A program made the position numbers and the translations under genes. The notes beneath the pieces were generated by a model that was given only the letters and a program-made list of their open reading frames with translations, did no database searches and had not been told where the DNA came from. Shown here piece after piece: positions 8,844 to 17,996 of a stretch of 64,000 nt of DNA. The DNA comes from Candidatus Marispirochaeta associata (GTDB lineage: Bacteria > Spirochaetota > Spirochaetia > JC444 > Marispirochaetaceae): positions 33,192 through 97,191 of the forward strand of contig JWTM01000060.1 of the NCBI GenBank assembly GCA_001749745.1. Reading direction: 5' to 3'. Every line of letters begins with the position of its first letter. Within the stretch, counting starts at the first letter, position 1.

Positions 8844-9173
8844 CTATCCGGTTATGTCGATGTTATTTCCCAGATCGGGATCTTTATAATATTTAGATTC
8901 ATTCTGCGACGCCTCTTCGGATTCGCCTTCCCGTTTCTTCCGCTTGCGCCGCCGACCGCCGGCCTGTTCCTCATCTTCGTGAATCTCTTCGGGACCGTCG
9001 GAGGTGGCCTGGGTCTGATTGACGCTGCTGTCGGCGTGCTCCGACTCTTGCACCAGCTCGCTGCCGACTACCGCCTGCTGCATCAACACCCCTTCCCGCT
9101 GCTGGGCCTGTTCCTTGCCCACCTGATTCATGTGCATAAAGAGGGTTTGCAGATCGATCGGCTTAATGGACAT
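8844..9173 (-). CDS. small conserved hypothetical protein of the flagellar operon
   Basis: A 109-residue protein starting with an ATG that shares its A with the fapA-like stop (TGATG overlap). The first 25 residues, with the core IDLQTLFMHMNQVGK, look like an ordered helix. The rest is hydrophilic and low in complexity, with a basic RRRKRKKRE cluster at about residues 74-82 between acidic segments. There is no signal peptide or membrane segment. I do not recognise a characterised family. Its fixed place between the FapA-like and SwrB-like genes suggests a small motility accessory factor, possibly nucleic-acid or membrane binding because of the basic patch. That role is only a guess. Confidence 0.75.
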   Translation of the reverse strand: MSIKPIDLQTLFMHMNQVGKEQAQQREGVLMQQAVVGSELVQESEHADSSVNQTQATSDGPEEIHEDEEQAGGRRRKRKKREGESEEASQNESKYYKDPDLGNNIDITG

Positions 9174-11116
9174 CAGCGTTTTTTGGAGTAATCCTCCTCC
9201 AACTCCTCGTACTTGGTAATCTTGACCTCGTTCAGCTCATTCACGAAGGTGGCGCTCTTGAATTCATTGCGGATCTTCAAGGAGGCATCCTTGATTATGA
9301 CCTTCACCCCGGGATAGACCTTGCCCGAGGCGGAGACCTTACCGGTGACCTTGAGGGAGCTCAGGTACTCCTGAATAGTCTCAATCTCCTTCTCGATCGA
9401 CTCGCGCTTTTCGTCGATCTCGCCCTTCTGTCCCATCAGGGTACTCAGGTACTGCTCCTTCTCCTCGCCGATATCCTTCTTCATCTTGCGCAGGTTCTCT
9501 AAGGTGTGGATGTTGCGCTCAATTTCCTCCAACTGCTCCTCGATACCTTTGAGTTCGCTCTCCAGCTCCTGAATCTTGGCCACGCTCTTGGGATCGTATC
9601 CGACCTCGACGATCGTCTCCGCCCCGCCGATGGAACCGATATTCTTGGCGTGCACCTCTTCACTGGCCCGCAGGCGTCCGCCGACGATGGTAGCCCGTTT
9701 ACCCTGACAGATAATGCGCTTGTCCGCATCGACCGTGGAGTTGATTATTCCGTCGGAGACGACGACCATATTCCCGGTGTCCACGTCGGAGTTCTCGATA
9801 AATTTGGCCCAGACGCTCTTCCCGGCGCGGATGCTGCCGCCGCCCCGGCCGTTGACTCCCTGATGGATAACGATGTCTCCTTCGGCATCCAGATCGCACT
9901 TGCCGACGGTTCCCATAACCTCGATGTTCCCGGCGGCCTTGATCTTGAATCCATCCTCCACGCCGCCCTTGACGAATACCGTGCCCAAGAAGACCACATT
10001 ACCGCCGCTCTTGAGGTTGACATTGCCGTTAACCACATAGATCGGTTCTACGTTGAGCTTCTCGTTGGCGACAATCACCTGGCCGTTTATGGCGGCCACC
10101 GCGGTCATGCCGTCCTCTGAGAGCTTGACGTTCTTGCCGATACCGAGGTTTACATCCCTGCCGCTTTTGGCCGGCAGGAGCTTGCCGGTGACGCTGCGGC
10201 CGTTCTTTCCCTCACCGGGGGGTATCTTCTTGGCCAGGGCCTGGCCCTCGACCACGTTCTGAACGATATTCTGTTCCTTGAAATCGACCCGGCCGTTCTT
10301 CTCTTTGAGCTGAATCTTGTGAGCGTCGGTTTCGAAGTTGTAGATAATCTTCGCGTCCGCCCCGTCCTCCGGTTTCGTACCCTCGGCTACGAGAATCGAT
10401 TCATTGTAGACCGGCCGGTCGATGAAGCGGTGGATCGCATCCTCTTTGAGTCCGTGAACAATGGAGTTGTTCTTGAGGAAGTTCTCCACCACCTCGTAGC
10501 TCAGGTCCGCCCCGCCCTCTCCCGGAGGACGAACGACGATATAGGCCCGCATCTCGAAATCGGTGACATCCACGGTCATGATCGGATCGTTGGCCGGGTT
10601 GTAGAGGAAATCCCCCACCGATACATACTCGTCGCCGGCCTGCTTCACAATCCTTGTAACCATTCCGCGGTCGAAATTCTCCACACCCCGGCGATCGAGG
10701 GCGTCGAGCACCTGGCGTTCGGTGACGCGCTTGCCCTTGCCTACCGGCGGGGTAACCTTGACGAGGATTCCCTCGGGAGATAGGCGGACGAAGACCTCGC
10801 CGTCGAGATCCTGTTCCTTCTCCATCGTCTCTCCGGCAAAACCGAGATCGATATCGAGGCTCTCCTCTTCGGGCAGGGCTTCGTCCTTGGCCTGATAGGC
10901 GATCAGGATGCAGTCCTTCTTGCCGATGCCGAGGGTGCCCCGGCTTCCCGCTTCGAGCACCTCATATTCGATATCCTTGACCGGCAGGCCGAGCTCGATG
11001 GAGGCCTGATTGAGGGCCTCTTCTATCGTCGGACCGCTGACATTGACCGACCGTCGGCTCTTATCCTCGGCGGCCTGGGTGCGCATATACTCCCTGAGGC
11101 GTGCGAGGGTAACCAT
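9173..11116 (-). CDS. FapA-family (DUF342) protein with N-terminal Jag-N-like domain
   Basis: A 647-residue soluble protein. Residues about 1-75 resemble the Jag-N domain (GPTIEEALNQA, then GSRGTLGIGKKD). About residues 80-250 are the FapA N-terminal domain. About 280-480 are the repetitive beta-helix of DUF342, rich in short Gly/Asn/Val strands such as GNVNLKSGGNVVF and GDIVIHQGVNG. A long coiled coil (about 490-570) and a small C-terminal beta segment finish the protein. DUF342/FapA proteins are widespread but poorly characterised; links to polar localisation and flagella are reported for relatives. It follows the sigma-28 gene with a 1-nt gap. The fold call is good and the biochemical role is unknown. 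Confidence 0.85.
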   Translation of the reverse strand: MVTLARLREYMRTQAAEDKSRRSVNVSGPTIEEALNQASIELGLPVKDIEYEVLEAGSRGTLGIGKKDCILIAYQAKDEALPEEESLDIDLGFAGETMEKEQDLDGEVFVRLSPEGILVKVTPPVGKGKRVTERQVLDALDRRGVENFDRGMVTRIVKQAGDEYVSVGDFLYNPANDPIMTVDVTDFEMRAYIVVRPPGEGGADLSYEVVENFLKNNSIVHGLKEDAIHRFIDRPVYNESILVAEGTKPEDGADAKIIYNFETDAHKIQLKEKNGRVDFKEQNIVQNVVEGQALAKKIPPGEGKNGRSVTGKLLPAKSGRDVNLGIGKNVKLSEDGMTAVAAINGQVIVANEKLNVEPIYVVNGNVNLKSGGNVVFLGTVFVKGGVEDGFKIKAAGNIEVMGTVGKCDLDAEGDIVIHQGVNGRGGGSIRAGKSVWAKFIENSDVDTGNMVVVSDGIINSTVDADKRIICQGKRATIVGGRLRASEEVHAKNIGSIGGAETIVEVGYDPKSVAKIQELESELKGIEEQLEEIERNIHTLENLRKMKKDIGEEKEQYLSTLMGQKGEIDEKRESIEKEIETIQEYLSSLKVTGKVSASGKVYPGVKVIIKDASLKIRNEFKSATFVNELNEVKITKYEELEEDYSKKR

Positions 11117-11117
11117 C

Positions 11118-11906
11118 CTACATGATCCCCTTCTTTATGTTGGTTAGCTTGGCTCTCAGACGGGTAATCGCCTTGGTATGGAGCTGGGAAATTCTGGACT
11201 CGGTAACCTCGAGGACCTTGCCGATCTCCTTCAGGGTCAGGTCTTCATAGTAATAGAGCACGAGCACCTTCTTCTCTTTCTCCGGCAGCTCGTTTATCGC
11301 TTCGACGATAACCTTTTTGATCTCCTCTTTCTCGACGATGATGTCGGGATTGAGACTTTGGGGGGACTCAATGCTGTCTACAATCGAGACCTTGTCGTTC
11401 TCTTCGCCGGTGTACCAAACGTCGTTGAGGGACATGATCGAGGTGCCGCTTACCTTGAGCATCGCCTTATGATACTCCTCGATATTCATCCCCATATCGG
11501 CGGCGATCTCCTGATCCGTGGCGGACCGCCCCAGAGAGGCCTCTAAGCGCTGTACGGTATCCTCGATCTCCCGGGCCTTCTGCCGCACCGACCGGGGAAC
11601 CCAGTCGATGGAACGCAGCTCGTCGAAGATCGCGCCGCGGATACGGGTTACGGCGTAGGTCTTGAACTTTACATGTTTCTCGGGATCGAATTTATTAATT
11701 GCATCGATAAGACCGAAAACGCCGAATCCGACCAGATCGTCGAATTCAACATTGTGGGGCATACCCATGGCCACCTTACCCGCCACATACTTTACGAGCG
11801 GGGCGTACTGTTTGACGAAGGCGTCGCGGATTTTGGGATCCCGGTTTTTCTTGAAGAGAAGCCAGAGTTCCTCCTCGGTTTTTCCTTCCAATACGGTTTC
11901 AGCCAT
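11118..11906 (-). CDS. RNA polymerase sigma-28 factor (FliA/WhiG family)
   Basis: A 262-residue sigma factor directing RNA polymerase to late flagellar and chemotaxis promoters. Region 2 contains the conserved blocks [19 protein letters not shown] and [18 protein letters not shown]. Region 3 begins at WVPRSVR, and region 4 (about 205-255) carries the [20 protein letters not shown] helix-turn-helix. Length and motifs are those of FliA/SigD/WhiG rather than primary sigma. It starts 3 nt after the acidic membrane-protein gene and is probably also served by the candidate promoter at 12557-12585. No FlgM anti-sigma factor is seen nearby. A sigma-28-like promoter is visible at 50057-50084. Confidence 0.95.
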   Translation of the reverse strand: MAETVLEGKTEEELWLLFKKNRDPKIRDAFVKQYAPLVKYVAGKVAMGMPHNVEFDDLVGFGVFGLIDAINKFDPEKHVKFKTYAVTRIRGAIFDELRSIDWVPRSVRQKAREIEDTVQRLEASLGRSATDQEIAADMGMNIEEYHKAMLKVSGTSIMSLNDVWYTGEENDKVSIVDSIESPQSLNPDIIVEKEEIKKVIVEAINELPEKEKKVLVLYYYEDLTLKEIGKVLEVTESRISQLHTKAITRLRAKLTNIKKGIM

Positions 11907-11909
11907 AGC

Positions 11910-12533
11910 TTATCCTTCCTGGTCCCGTTTCAACATTGTCTTTACCGCCTGAGCTACCTCACCCGCGCTTTGAGCTTCGCCCATGATATCCACATCCACA
12001 TCCTTCGATCCGCCGGCGAGGTTCGAGTCTTCTCCATGCCCCTCTCCGTAGGATGACTCGAAGGAGTCCGAGAATCCGTCGAGGCTCGGCAGCTCCTCCA
12101 TGGAGTCTACTGATTCAAGACTCTCGACCTCGTCGTCGCCCTCTTCGGATCCCACCGCCAGCTGCGGTTCGGGTCTGGGGTGTTCGACCTCTTCCACGAA
12201 ATCTTCCCCAGGGGATTCACCTTCCGCTTCAAAAGCGACGTCATCCTCCTCCCCATCGTCCACGGTGATATCGACGGCACCGCCGCCCGGGGTTTCAGAA
12301 TCCTCGTCGACCGCCTCTTCGCTCTGGTCGCTGCTCCCTTGAGCAGGTAGTAGTTCAGGAAAAAAGCTGCGCAGTAGGAGTTCCCCGCCGGCCGCCAATA
12401 AGGCGAACACCAGACCCGACCCCAGGGCCCGGATGAACAGGCTTCCGAGACCGACTCTGCTTAAGAGCCCGACGACGCTGGAGAGGAAAAATGCAAATCC
12501 GGCCGCACCGGCTGCAAAAACCCAGGAAATCAC
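11910..12533 (-). CDS. unknown acidic membrane protein next to the sigma-28 gene
   Basis: A 207-residue protein starting at GTG, with a GGGAAGG ribosome site about 10 nt upstream. Residues 1-55 form two hydrophobic segments (about 3-24 and 30-53) with a short basic turn. The remaining 150 residues are extremely acidic, Ser/Glu/Asp-rich and probably disordered, ending in a short conserved-looking helix (AQSAGEVAQAVKTMLKRD). I do not recognise a family. It is separated from the sigma-28 gene by 3 nt and from flhG by 65 nt containing a promoter-like sequence, so it is the first gene of a possible sigma-28 sub-operon. A membrane sensor or sigma regulator is an attractive but unproven idea. Confidence 0.7.
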   Translation of the reverse strand: MISWVFAAGAAGFAFFLSSVVGLLSRVGLGSLFIRALGSGLVFALLAAGGELLLRSFFPELLPAQGSSDQSEEAVDEDSETPGGGAVDITVDDGEEDDVAFEAEGESPGEDFVEEVEHPRPEPQLAVGSEEGDDEVESLESVDSMEELPSLDGFSDSFESSYGEGHGEDSNLAGGSKDVDVDIMGEAQSAGEVAQAVKTMLKRDQEG

Positions 12534-12556
12534 TTACGCACACCTTCCCTGTCTAC

Positions 12557-12585
12557 AGATTATGGAAAATAGGTCGTACAGTCAA
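12557..12585 (-). promoter_or_regulatory. candidate internal sigma-70 promoter ahead of the acidic protein and sigma-28 genes
   Basis: Read on the minus strand, TTGACT (12580-12585) and TAATCT (12557-12562) are separated by exactly 17 bp in the flhG-to-next-gene gap. An overlapping CATAAT with a 15-bp spacer is an alternative -10. Transcription would begin near 12550, just ahead of the GTG at 12533. It would allow the sigma factor to be made independently of the long upstream transcript. Confidence 0.5.
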
Positions 12586-12598
12586 GGTAACCCTTTTC

Positions 12599-13459
12599 CT
12601 AACCACGACCTATCAGTTTCTTTATGAAGCTTCCGATACCGCTTCCCTCCCGGTATTCCACCTTCTCCAGCCGAGCGACTAAATGCTTGACGCAGATCGC
12701 CGGCTTGCTGTTGGGATCGACCACCATAAAGGGTTTCTGCTTCAGCACCGCCGAACCGACGATCGGATCATCGTAGACATATCCGAGATAGTCTACCTTG
12801 AGATTGAGAAATTGCCCGGCAATACTGATGACCCGCTCGGAGACCTTCTTCCCTTCGGTAACAGATTTAACCCGGTTCACGATCAGTTTCAGTCCCAGGT
12901 TCATATTCTCAATCTCGGTAGCGATTATCTTGATGATCCCGTAGGCGTCGGTAATGGCCGTCGGCTCGGGAGTGGTTACAATCAGCGCATCGTCGGCGGC
13001 GGCAATAAAATCGAGGACGTTATTCGATACCCCGGCGCTGGTATCGATGATGATTACATCCGCCTCGGAGAGAACCGAGAGTTCCTCGATAAAGTGTTCC
13101 CGCTCCTCATCGGAGAGGTTGGCAATCTTCGAGAATCCCGAAGCCCCGGCAATAATCTTGATGCCGTAATTGGTCTCTAAGAGGATATCCTGCAGGGTCT
13201 TCTGCTTCCGGATCAGGTGGTAGAGGTTGTACTTGGGAATAATCCCCAGAACGACGTTGACGTTGGCCAGTCCAAGGTCGGCGTCCATGACAATCACCTT
13301 TTTTCCCAGCTTGGCGTAGGCCAGGGCCAGATTGATCGAGATATTGGTCTTCCCGACACCTCCCTTGCCGCTGGCCACCGCAATAATCCGGGTCTTCTGC
13401 GCCCCGCCGTTACTCTTGGAACGCATAATCTCCCGCAGCTGTTCCGCTTGATCCGTCAT
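12599..13459 (-). CDS. flhG: flagellar number regulator FlhG (MinD-like ATPase, YlxH/FleN)
   Basis: A 286-residue ParA/MinD-family ATPase. The deviant Walker A motif KGGVGKT starts at about residue 32. A VIVMDADLGLANVNV block and the DTSAGVSNNV switch II follow. The C-terminus is a short amphipathic helix suited to membrane binding. FlhG works with FlhF to set flagellar number and position and binds switch and C-ring proteins. The gene overlaps flhF by 4 nt (ATGA), the usual flhF-flhG coupling. In spirochetes this pair controls the number and placement of periplasmic flagella at the cell poles. The identification is firm from motif plus context. Confidence 0.95.
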   Translation of the reverse strand: MTDQAEQLREIMRSKSNGGAQKTRIIAVASGKGGVGKTNISINLALAYAKLGKKVIVMDADLGLANVNVVLGIIPKYNLYHLIRKQKTLQDILLETNYGIKIIAGASGFSKIANLSDEEREHFIEELSVLSEADVIIIDTSAGVSNNVLDFIAAADDALIVTTPEPTAITDAYGIIKIIATEIENMNLGLKLIVNRVKSVTEGKKVSERVISIAGQFLNLKVDYLGYVYDDPIVGSAVLKQKPFMVVDPNSKPAICVKHLVARLEKVEYREGSGIGSFIKKLIGRG

Positions 13460-14664
13460 TTTTCTACTCCGTTTCTGACAATTTCGGCGCGCCTCGCCGC
13501 ACCGGCTCCGCCCCCGTCCCGGGAGCGAAGCGCCATCTTGGCACTCTTAAATCCATCCAGATTCATCAATAAGCGCGGCACGCTGGCCTCCTCGATATCC
13601 TGAGGAACCGACTGTCCGTCGGTAAGGAAGGCCACCGGTTTCCGCTGCTCTGCCAGCACGCTCAAGACATTGCCGATCCTCATTGTTTCATCCAGCTTGG
13701 TCAGGATCAGGGCATGGTAGCCGAAGGGTTCGAAGGAACGCAAGAGTTCTCTTATGTCCGAGACCTTCGTGGTGGCGCTCATGGTTAAAAAGACCTCCAC
13801 GTCGTTGCCGCAGGCGTCGAGCATCTCCCGCATCTCTGCCAGACGCATATAGTCCCGGGGACTCTTCCCGATGGTATCGATCAGGATCAGATCGGTCCCT
13901 TCGTAGAGGGCCACCGTCTTCTTCAAATCATCAAAGCTCTCGACGCTGGAGACGGGAATATTCATGATACTCCCGTAGGTATCGATCTGCTGCTTAGCGC
14001 CGATACGGTAATTATCGATGGTGATCATGCGCACATCCATCGGGGAGTGTCCGCCGTGACCTAAGCCGTGAATGGCGGCCAGCTTGGCGATAGTGGTGGT
14101 CTTCCCGACGCCGGTGGGTCCGATTAGAATCATGATCTTCGGGGTGCGCTTCGGCTGGTAGAGGCTGACCTTCTCCCCGATCCACTGAAACACCGAGGCT
14201 TCGACCACCTCCTGCCGATCGAGATCCTCCAGGGAGAGTTCCCGGCGTAGGCGGTCGCTCATCTCGCGAATAAAGCCGTGACTGAACTCGTTCTCTTCCA
14301 AGAGGGTTTCGATCTCTCGAATCGCCGGATGAAGCTCCTCGGGGACCGCTTGAGCCGGCGCATCGAGGCGCTCCTGAATGGAGGTCACCGTCTGCAGCAC
14401 CTGCTCGAGGGTCGTATCGCTGGAACTCTTATAGGTCTCCAGAATCTTGCGCTTCTCCTCTTCGGGATCCAACACCTTCCGCGGTTTGGGACTCTCCTTG
14501 GCGATATAGCCGGTTACCTCGATTCCTTCCCGGCTGAAGATCCCCAGAAATCCGCCCATCTTTACGCTACGCTGGGTTAGGATCCTGGCCCTTTCGCCGT
14601 ACTTACTCTTGATCTTCTGCAGCACCTCACGGTGCGATTCGGCCTGTTCGGTGAAATACTCCAT
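13456..14664 (-). CDS. flhF: flagellar biosynthesis GTPase FlhF
   Basis: A 402-residue SRP-type GTPase. The N-terminal B region (1-110) is basic and variable. An NG domain follows, with Walker [10 protein letters not shown] at residues 182-190, a MITIDNYRIGAKQQ block, a LILIDTIGKSPRD G3 box and a LTKLDET G4 box. FlhF marks the site where the flagellar base is built and recruits early basal-body proteins. It starts 27 nt downstream of flhA and its stop overlaps the flhG start. Length is close to typical FlhF (about 360-450). The assignment is firm. Confidence 0.95.
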   Translation of the reverse strand: MEYFTEQAESHREVLQKIKSKYGERARILTQRSVKMGGFLGIFSREGIEVTGYIAKESPKPRKVLDPEEEKRKILETYKSSSDTTLEQVLQTVTSIQERLDAPAQAVPEELHPAIREIETLLEENEFSHGFIREMSDRLRRELSLEDLDRQEVVEASVFQWIGEKVSLYQPKRTPKIMILIGPTGVGKTTTIAKLAAIHGLGHGGHSPMDVRMITIDNYRIGAKQQIDTYGSIMNIPVSSVESFDDLKKTVALYEGTDLILIDTIGKSPRDYMRLAEMREMLDACGNDVEVFLTMSATTKVSDIRELLRSFEPFGYHALILTKLDETMRIGNVLSVLAEQRKPVAFLTDGQSVPQDIEEASVPRLLMNLDGFKSAKMALRSRDGGGAGAARRAEIVRNGVEK

Positions 14665-14691
14665 AATCAGATACCCCGATTCCTGATTCGC

Positions 14692-16791
14692 TTATGCACT
14701 TTCCCGCTCCTCGATAACAATTTCACCCAAGGGCTCGATACCGATATCCGTCGGAATCTCCGGTACCGAGAGAACGGTAACCTCGGGCATCTCCCTGACC
14801 AGGGTCGAGCGCACCAGCGCCCTGGCCGCCTCGGAACAGAGAATAATCGGCATGTAGCCCTGCTGCTGCACGGCGTGGACCGCATTGGCCACGGCGTTGA
14901 TCCAATTGCGATAGAGCCCCGGCTCGAGCGCGGCGGTGATACCGGAGCTCGTCTCCGCCCGGGCGTCGATTATCTCGCTTTCGATGGCGGGATTGATCGT
15001 CAAGACATGCAGCTGCCGTTCGTCGTCGGCAAACTGCAGGCAGATCTGCCGCCCCAGGGTCTGCCGGGATTTCTCGGTCAGGAAGGTCGTCTCTTTGGAG
15101 ACCGGCGCATAATCGGCCAGGGTCTCCAGGATCGGCACCATGTTGCGGATCGAAACATTCTCCGCCAAGAGCGACTGCAGCACCTTCTGTATCTCGCCCA
15201 GACTGAGGGCCTTCTGTACCTCGTCGACCACCGCCGAGTAGTCCCGCTTGAGCTCGTCCAGAATTTTGCGCATCTCCTGGCGACCGAGCATCTCCCAGGC
15301 ATGCTTCTTGATAACCTCGGTCAGGTGGGTAGCGATAATCGAGGGGCTGTCCACCACGGTGAACCCCGCCCGCTCGGCCTTATCCCGCTGATCCTCGGTA
15401 ATCCAGAGGGCCGGCAAGCCGAAAGCGGGATCCCTGGCCGCCTCGCCTTCGAGTTCCACCTCGATGCCGCCGGGATTGATGGCCATGAATTGTCCGGTCC
15501 GGATAGAAGCCCGGCCGACCTCGACCCCTTTGATCTTGATGCAGTACTCCGACGGCTCGAGGCGCATGTTGTCGATTATTCGTATGCGCGGGACCGCCAA
15601 TCCCAGTTCGAGGGCGGTCTCCCGGCGGATACGGGTTATTCGGTCCAGGAGCTCGGCTCCCTGATCGCGGTCGACCAGGGGGATCAAGCCGTAACCCAGT
15701 TCCAACGAGAGGGGATCCACCGGAACCACCGGCGCAAACTCCGCCGGAGTTTCGGGAGCGGCGCTCTTCTCGGCCTCTTCCTGCTCCTTCTCCTTGAAGC
15801 GCACCTCTTTGCGGCTCAGGCTGAAGGCGACATAGCCGCTCAAGATCCCTAAGGGGATCATTACATACCAGGGGAAGCCCGGTAGGAAGCCCATGACCAG
15901 GAGGGCCGCCGCGGCGATCCAGTAGACCCGGGACTGTTGGGAGAACTGCTGGGAGACGTCGGAGCCGAAGGTCCCGTCGGAAATGGCCCGGGTAACGATC
16001 AGACCCGTGGCGGTAGAAACCAGGAGCGCCGGGAACTGAGTCACCAGACCGTCGCCGATGGAGAGGGAGACGTAGTTGTTGAGGGCCACACCGAAGGGCT
16101 CGCCGTGGATCGACATGCCCACGATCAGACCGCCGATCATATTGATGAGGGTGATCAGGATGCCGACCTTGACGTTTCCCGAAACGAACTTCGAGGATCC
16201 GTCCATGGCCCCGTAGAAGTCGACCTCCCGCTGAAGATCGTTTTTCTTACGCTGGGCCTCCTCCTCGGTGAGGGAACCGGAGTTATACTCCGCCTCGATG
16301 GCCATCTGCTTACCGGGCAGGGAGTCGAGGGTAAAGCGGGCGGCGACCTCGGCCACCCGGGTGGCGCCCTTGGTAATAACGATGAACTGTACGGCGATAA
16401 TGACGATAAAGATGATCAGTCCGATGACCAGCCCCTCGGCGCCGGAGGTCCCGACGACGAAGGTGGCGAAGGCCCGAACGATCCTGCCGTCGAAATTGAT
16501 CCCCTGGGAGAGGATCAAGCGGGTGGATGAGATATTGAGTCCCAGACCGAAGACGGTGGTGATCAACAGCAGGGTCGGAAAGACCGAGAAGTCCAGGGCC
16601 CGGTGGGTATAGAGGACGATCAGAATCACCACCAGGCTCAACATCAGATTGAGGGCCATCAGAATATCGAGCACTACCGTCGGCAGCGGGATGATCAACA
16701 TCATCACGAAGAAGAGAACCCCCACGGCGACAAAAACATCGCTCCGGTTCTCGAGGAATGAGGTGGAGAGGATCTTGCGTACGTCCGACAT
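14692..16791 (-). CDS. flhA: flagellar type III export gate protein FlhA
   Basis: A 699-residue inner-membrane export-gate subunit. The N-terminal half (about 20-310) contains eight hydrophobic segments and the conserved FHIPEP-family cytoplasmic loop (DSLPGKQMAIEAEYNSG near residue 155). The C-terminal half is the cytoplasmic FlhA-C ring domain that docks chaperone-substrate complexes. Length matches the family (about 690). The flhB stop and flhA start share a base (TGATG). FlhA assembles with FlhB, FliP, FliQ and FliR, all encoded immediately upstream. Confidence is very high. Confidence 0.97.
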   Translation of the reverse strand: MSDVRKILSTSFLENRSDVFVAVGVLFFVMMLIIPLPTVVLDILMALNLMLSLVVILIVLYTHRALDFSVFPTLLLITTVFGLGLNISSTRLILSQGINFDGRIVRAFATFVVGTSGAEGLVIGLIIFIVIIAVQFIVITKGATRVAEVAARFTLDSLPGKQMAIEAEYNSGSLTEEEAQRKKNDLQREVDFYGAMDGSSKFVSGNVKVGILITLINMIGGLIVGMSIHGEPFGVALNNYVSLSIGDGLVTQFPALLVSTATGLIVTRAISDGTFGSDVSQQFSQQSRVYWIAAAALLVMGFLPGFPWYVMIPLGILSGYVAFSLSRKEVRFKEKEQEEAEKSAAPETPAEFAPVVPVDPLSLELGYGLIPLVDRDQGAELLDRITRIRRETALELGLAVPRIRIIDNMRLEPSEYCIKIKGVEVGRASIRTGQFMAINPGGIEVELEGEAARDPAFGLPALWITEDQRDKAERAGFTVVDSPSIIATHLTEVIKKHAWEMLGRQEMRKILDELKRDYSAVVDEVQKALSLGEIQKVLQSLLAENVSIRNMVPILETLADYAPVSKETTFLTEKSRQTLGRQICLQFADDERQLHVLTINPAIESEIIDARAETSSGITAALEPGLYRNWINAVANAVHAVQQQGYMPIILCSEAARALVRSTLVREMPEVTVLSVPEIPTDIGIEPLGEIVIEERESA

Positions 16792-17996
16792 CAGCCTACC
16801 TCCCGTTGGCCGGCGCCCATGCCGAGGACCTGGGCCAGGATGATTGCGGTTACTTCGTAATAGTTCTCGGGTATCTCATCGCCTATCTCGACCTCGGCGA
16901 AGAGCGCTCGAGCCAGGGGTTTATTCTCTACGATGGGCACCTCGTTCTCCTTGGCAATCTCTTTGATTCTGAGAGCGATGTTGTCCTGGCCCTTGGCATT
17001 GACCGTCGGGGCATTCATAGAATCCCGCTTCCACTGCAGGGCGACGGCGAAGTGGGTCGGGTTGGTGATGACCACGTCCGCCTCGGGGACGGCGCGCATC
17101 ATGTTTTGACTCATGATCTGCTGCATCCGCTCCCGCAGCCGGCTCTTCACCAAGGGATCTCCCTCGGTCATCTTCCGTTCTTCCTTGACCTCCTGCTTGG
17201 TCATCTTCAGGGATTCCATATGCTGATGACGCTGGAAGAGATAATCGGGAAAGGAGAGGATCAGCATAAAGAGCGCCGCTTCTATCAGAATCCTGAAGGC
17301 CGCAACCGCAGTGGCCTGCAGGGACATATAGAAGGGCACCTCTACAAAGCGGATTATGGTATCCATCTCGCTGCGAATATTGATATAGGCCACAAGGCCG
17401 ATTACGCCGACCTTGAAGAGGTTCTTCGAGAGGTTGAAAACCGCTTCACCCGAGAAGAATGAGCGCTGCAGGAACTTCCCGAATTTGGGCACGATCTTGT
17501 TGAGGTCCGGGGTAATCGGCTTGGTCGAGAAGAGGAAGCCGACCTGCAGGAGATTCGCCATCAGGGCCGAAAAGAAAGCCACCCCGAAAATCGGCAGGGT
17601 GAGCTTCATGGCATAATTCATGAAGAGCGGGAATAGACCTCCGTCCCCGCCGATCAGACGCTCGGTGGAGACGGAGAAGAAAAAATGGACCATATCGAGC
17701 ATGGTTCTAAAGATGTAGGAGCCGAGAAGCCCAATCGCCAGGATCGGCAAGAGCAGCACAATCGCGGCGGAGAACTCGCTCGATTTGGCTACCTTCCCCT
17801 CTTCCCTGGCCTTGCGGATCTTGTGTTCGGTAGGATCCTCGGTACGCCCCTCGTCCTCGGCGGCGAACCAGTCGAGGGGGATCTCCCAGGGAGCAAAACC
17901 GACCGCCTCGGGTCGCGGAAGCATACGGCGGTAGAGCTCTCTAAGTTCACGGCGAAAGCTAAGAATCAGCAACAGGCTCAGGAGGGTAAGCATCAT
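16791..17996 (-). CDS. flhB: flagellar export switch protein FlhB
   Basis: A 401-residue export-apparatus protein with four membrane segments and a cytoplasmic autocleaving domain. The conserved NPTHFAVAL motif, where FlhB cleaves itself between Asn and Pro to change substrate specificity from hook to filament, is present. The canonical start of the domain (AEDEGRTEDPTEHK) begins only near residue 46. This protein therefore has an N-terminal extension with an extra hydrophobic stretch compared with usual 350-380-residue FlhB. Its ATG overlaps the fliR stop as ATGA, supporting this start. Function is certain; the extension is unusual. Confidence 0.95.
   Translation of the reverse strand: MMLTLLSLLLILSFRRELRELYRRMLPRPEAVGFAPWEIPLDWFAAEDEGRTEDPTEHKIRKAREEGKVAKSSEFSAAIVLLLPILAIGLLGSYIFRTMLDMVHFFFSVSTERLIGGDGGLFPLFMNYAMKLTLPIFGVAFFSALMANLLQVGFLFSTKPITPDLNKIVPKFGKFLQRSFFSGEAVFNLSKNLFKVGVIGLVAYINIRSEMDTIIRFVEVPFYMSLQATAVAAFRILIEAALFMLILSFPDYLFQRHQHMESLKMTKQEVKEERKMTEGDPLVKSRLRERMQQIMSQNMMRAVPEADVVITNPTHFAVALQWKRDSMNAPTVNAKGQDNIALRIKEIAKENEVPIVENKPLARALFAEVEIGDEIPENYYEVTAIILAQVLGMGAGQREVG

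Noticed and set aside
14632..15852. A 406-codon open frame on the plus strand
   Set aside because: It is fully antisense to flhA and flhF, lacks any recognisable domain, and arises from the GC-rich codon pattern of the real genes.
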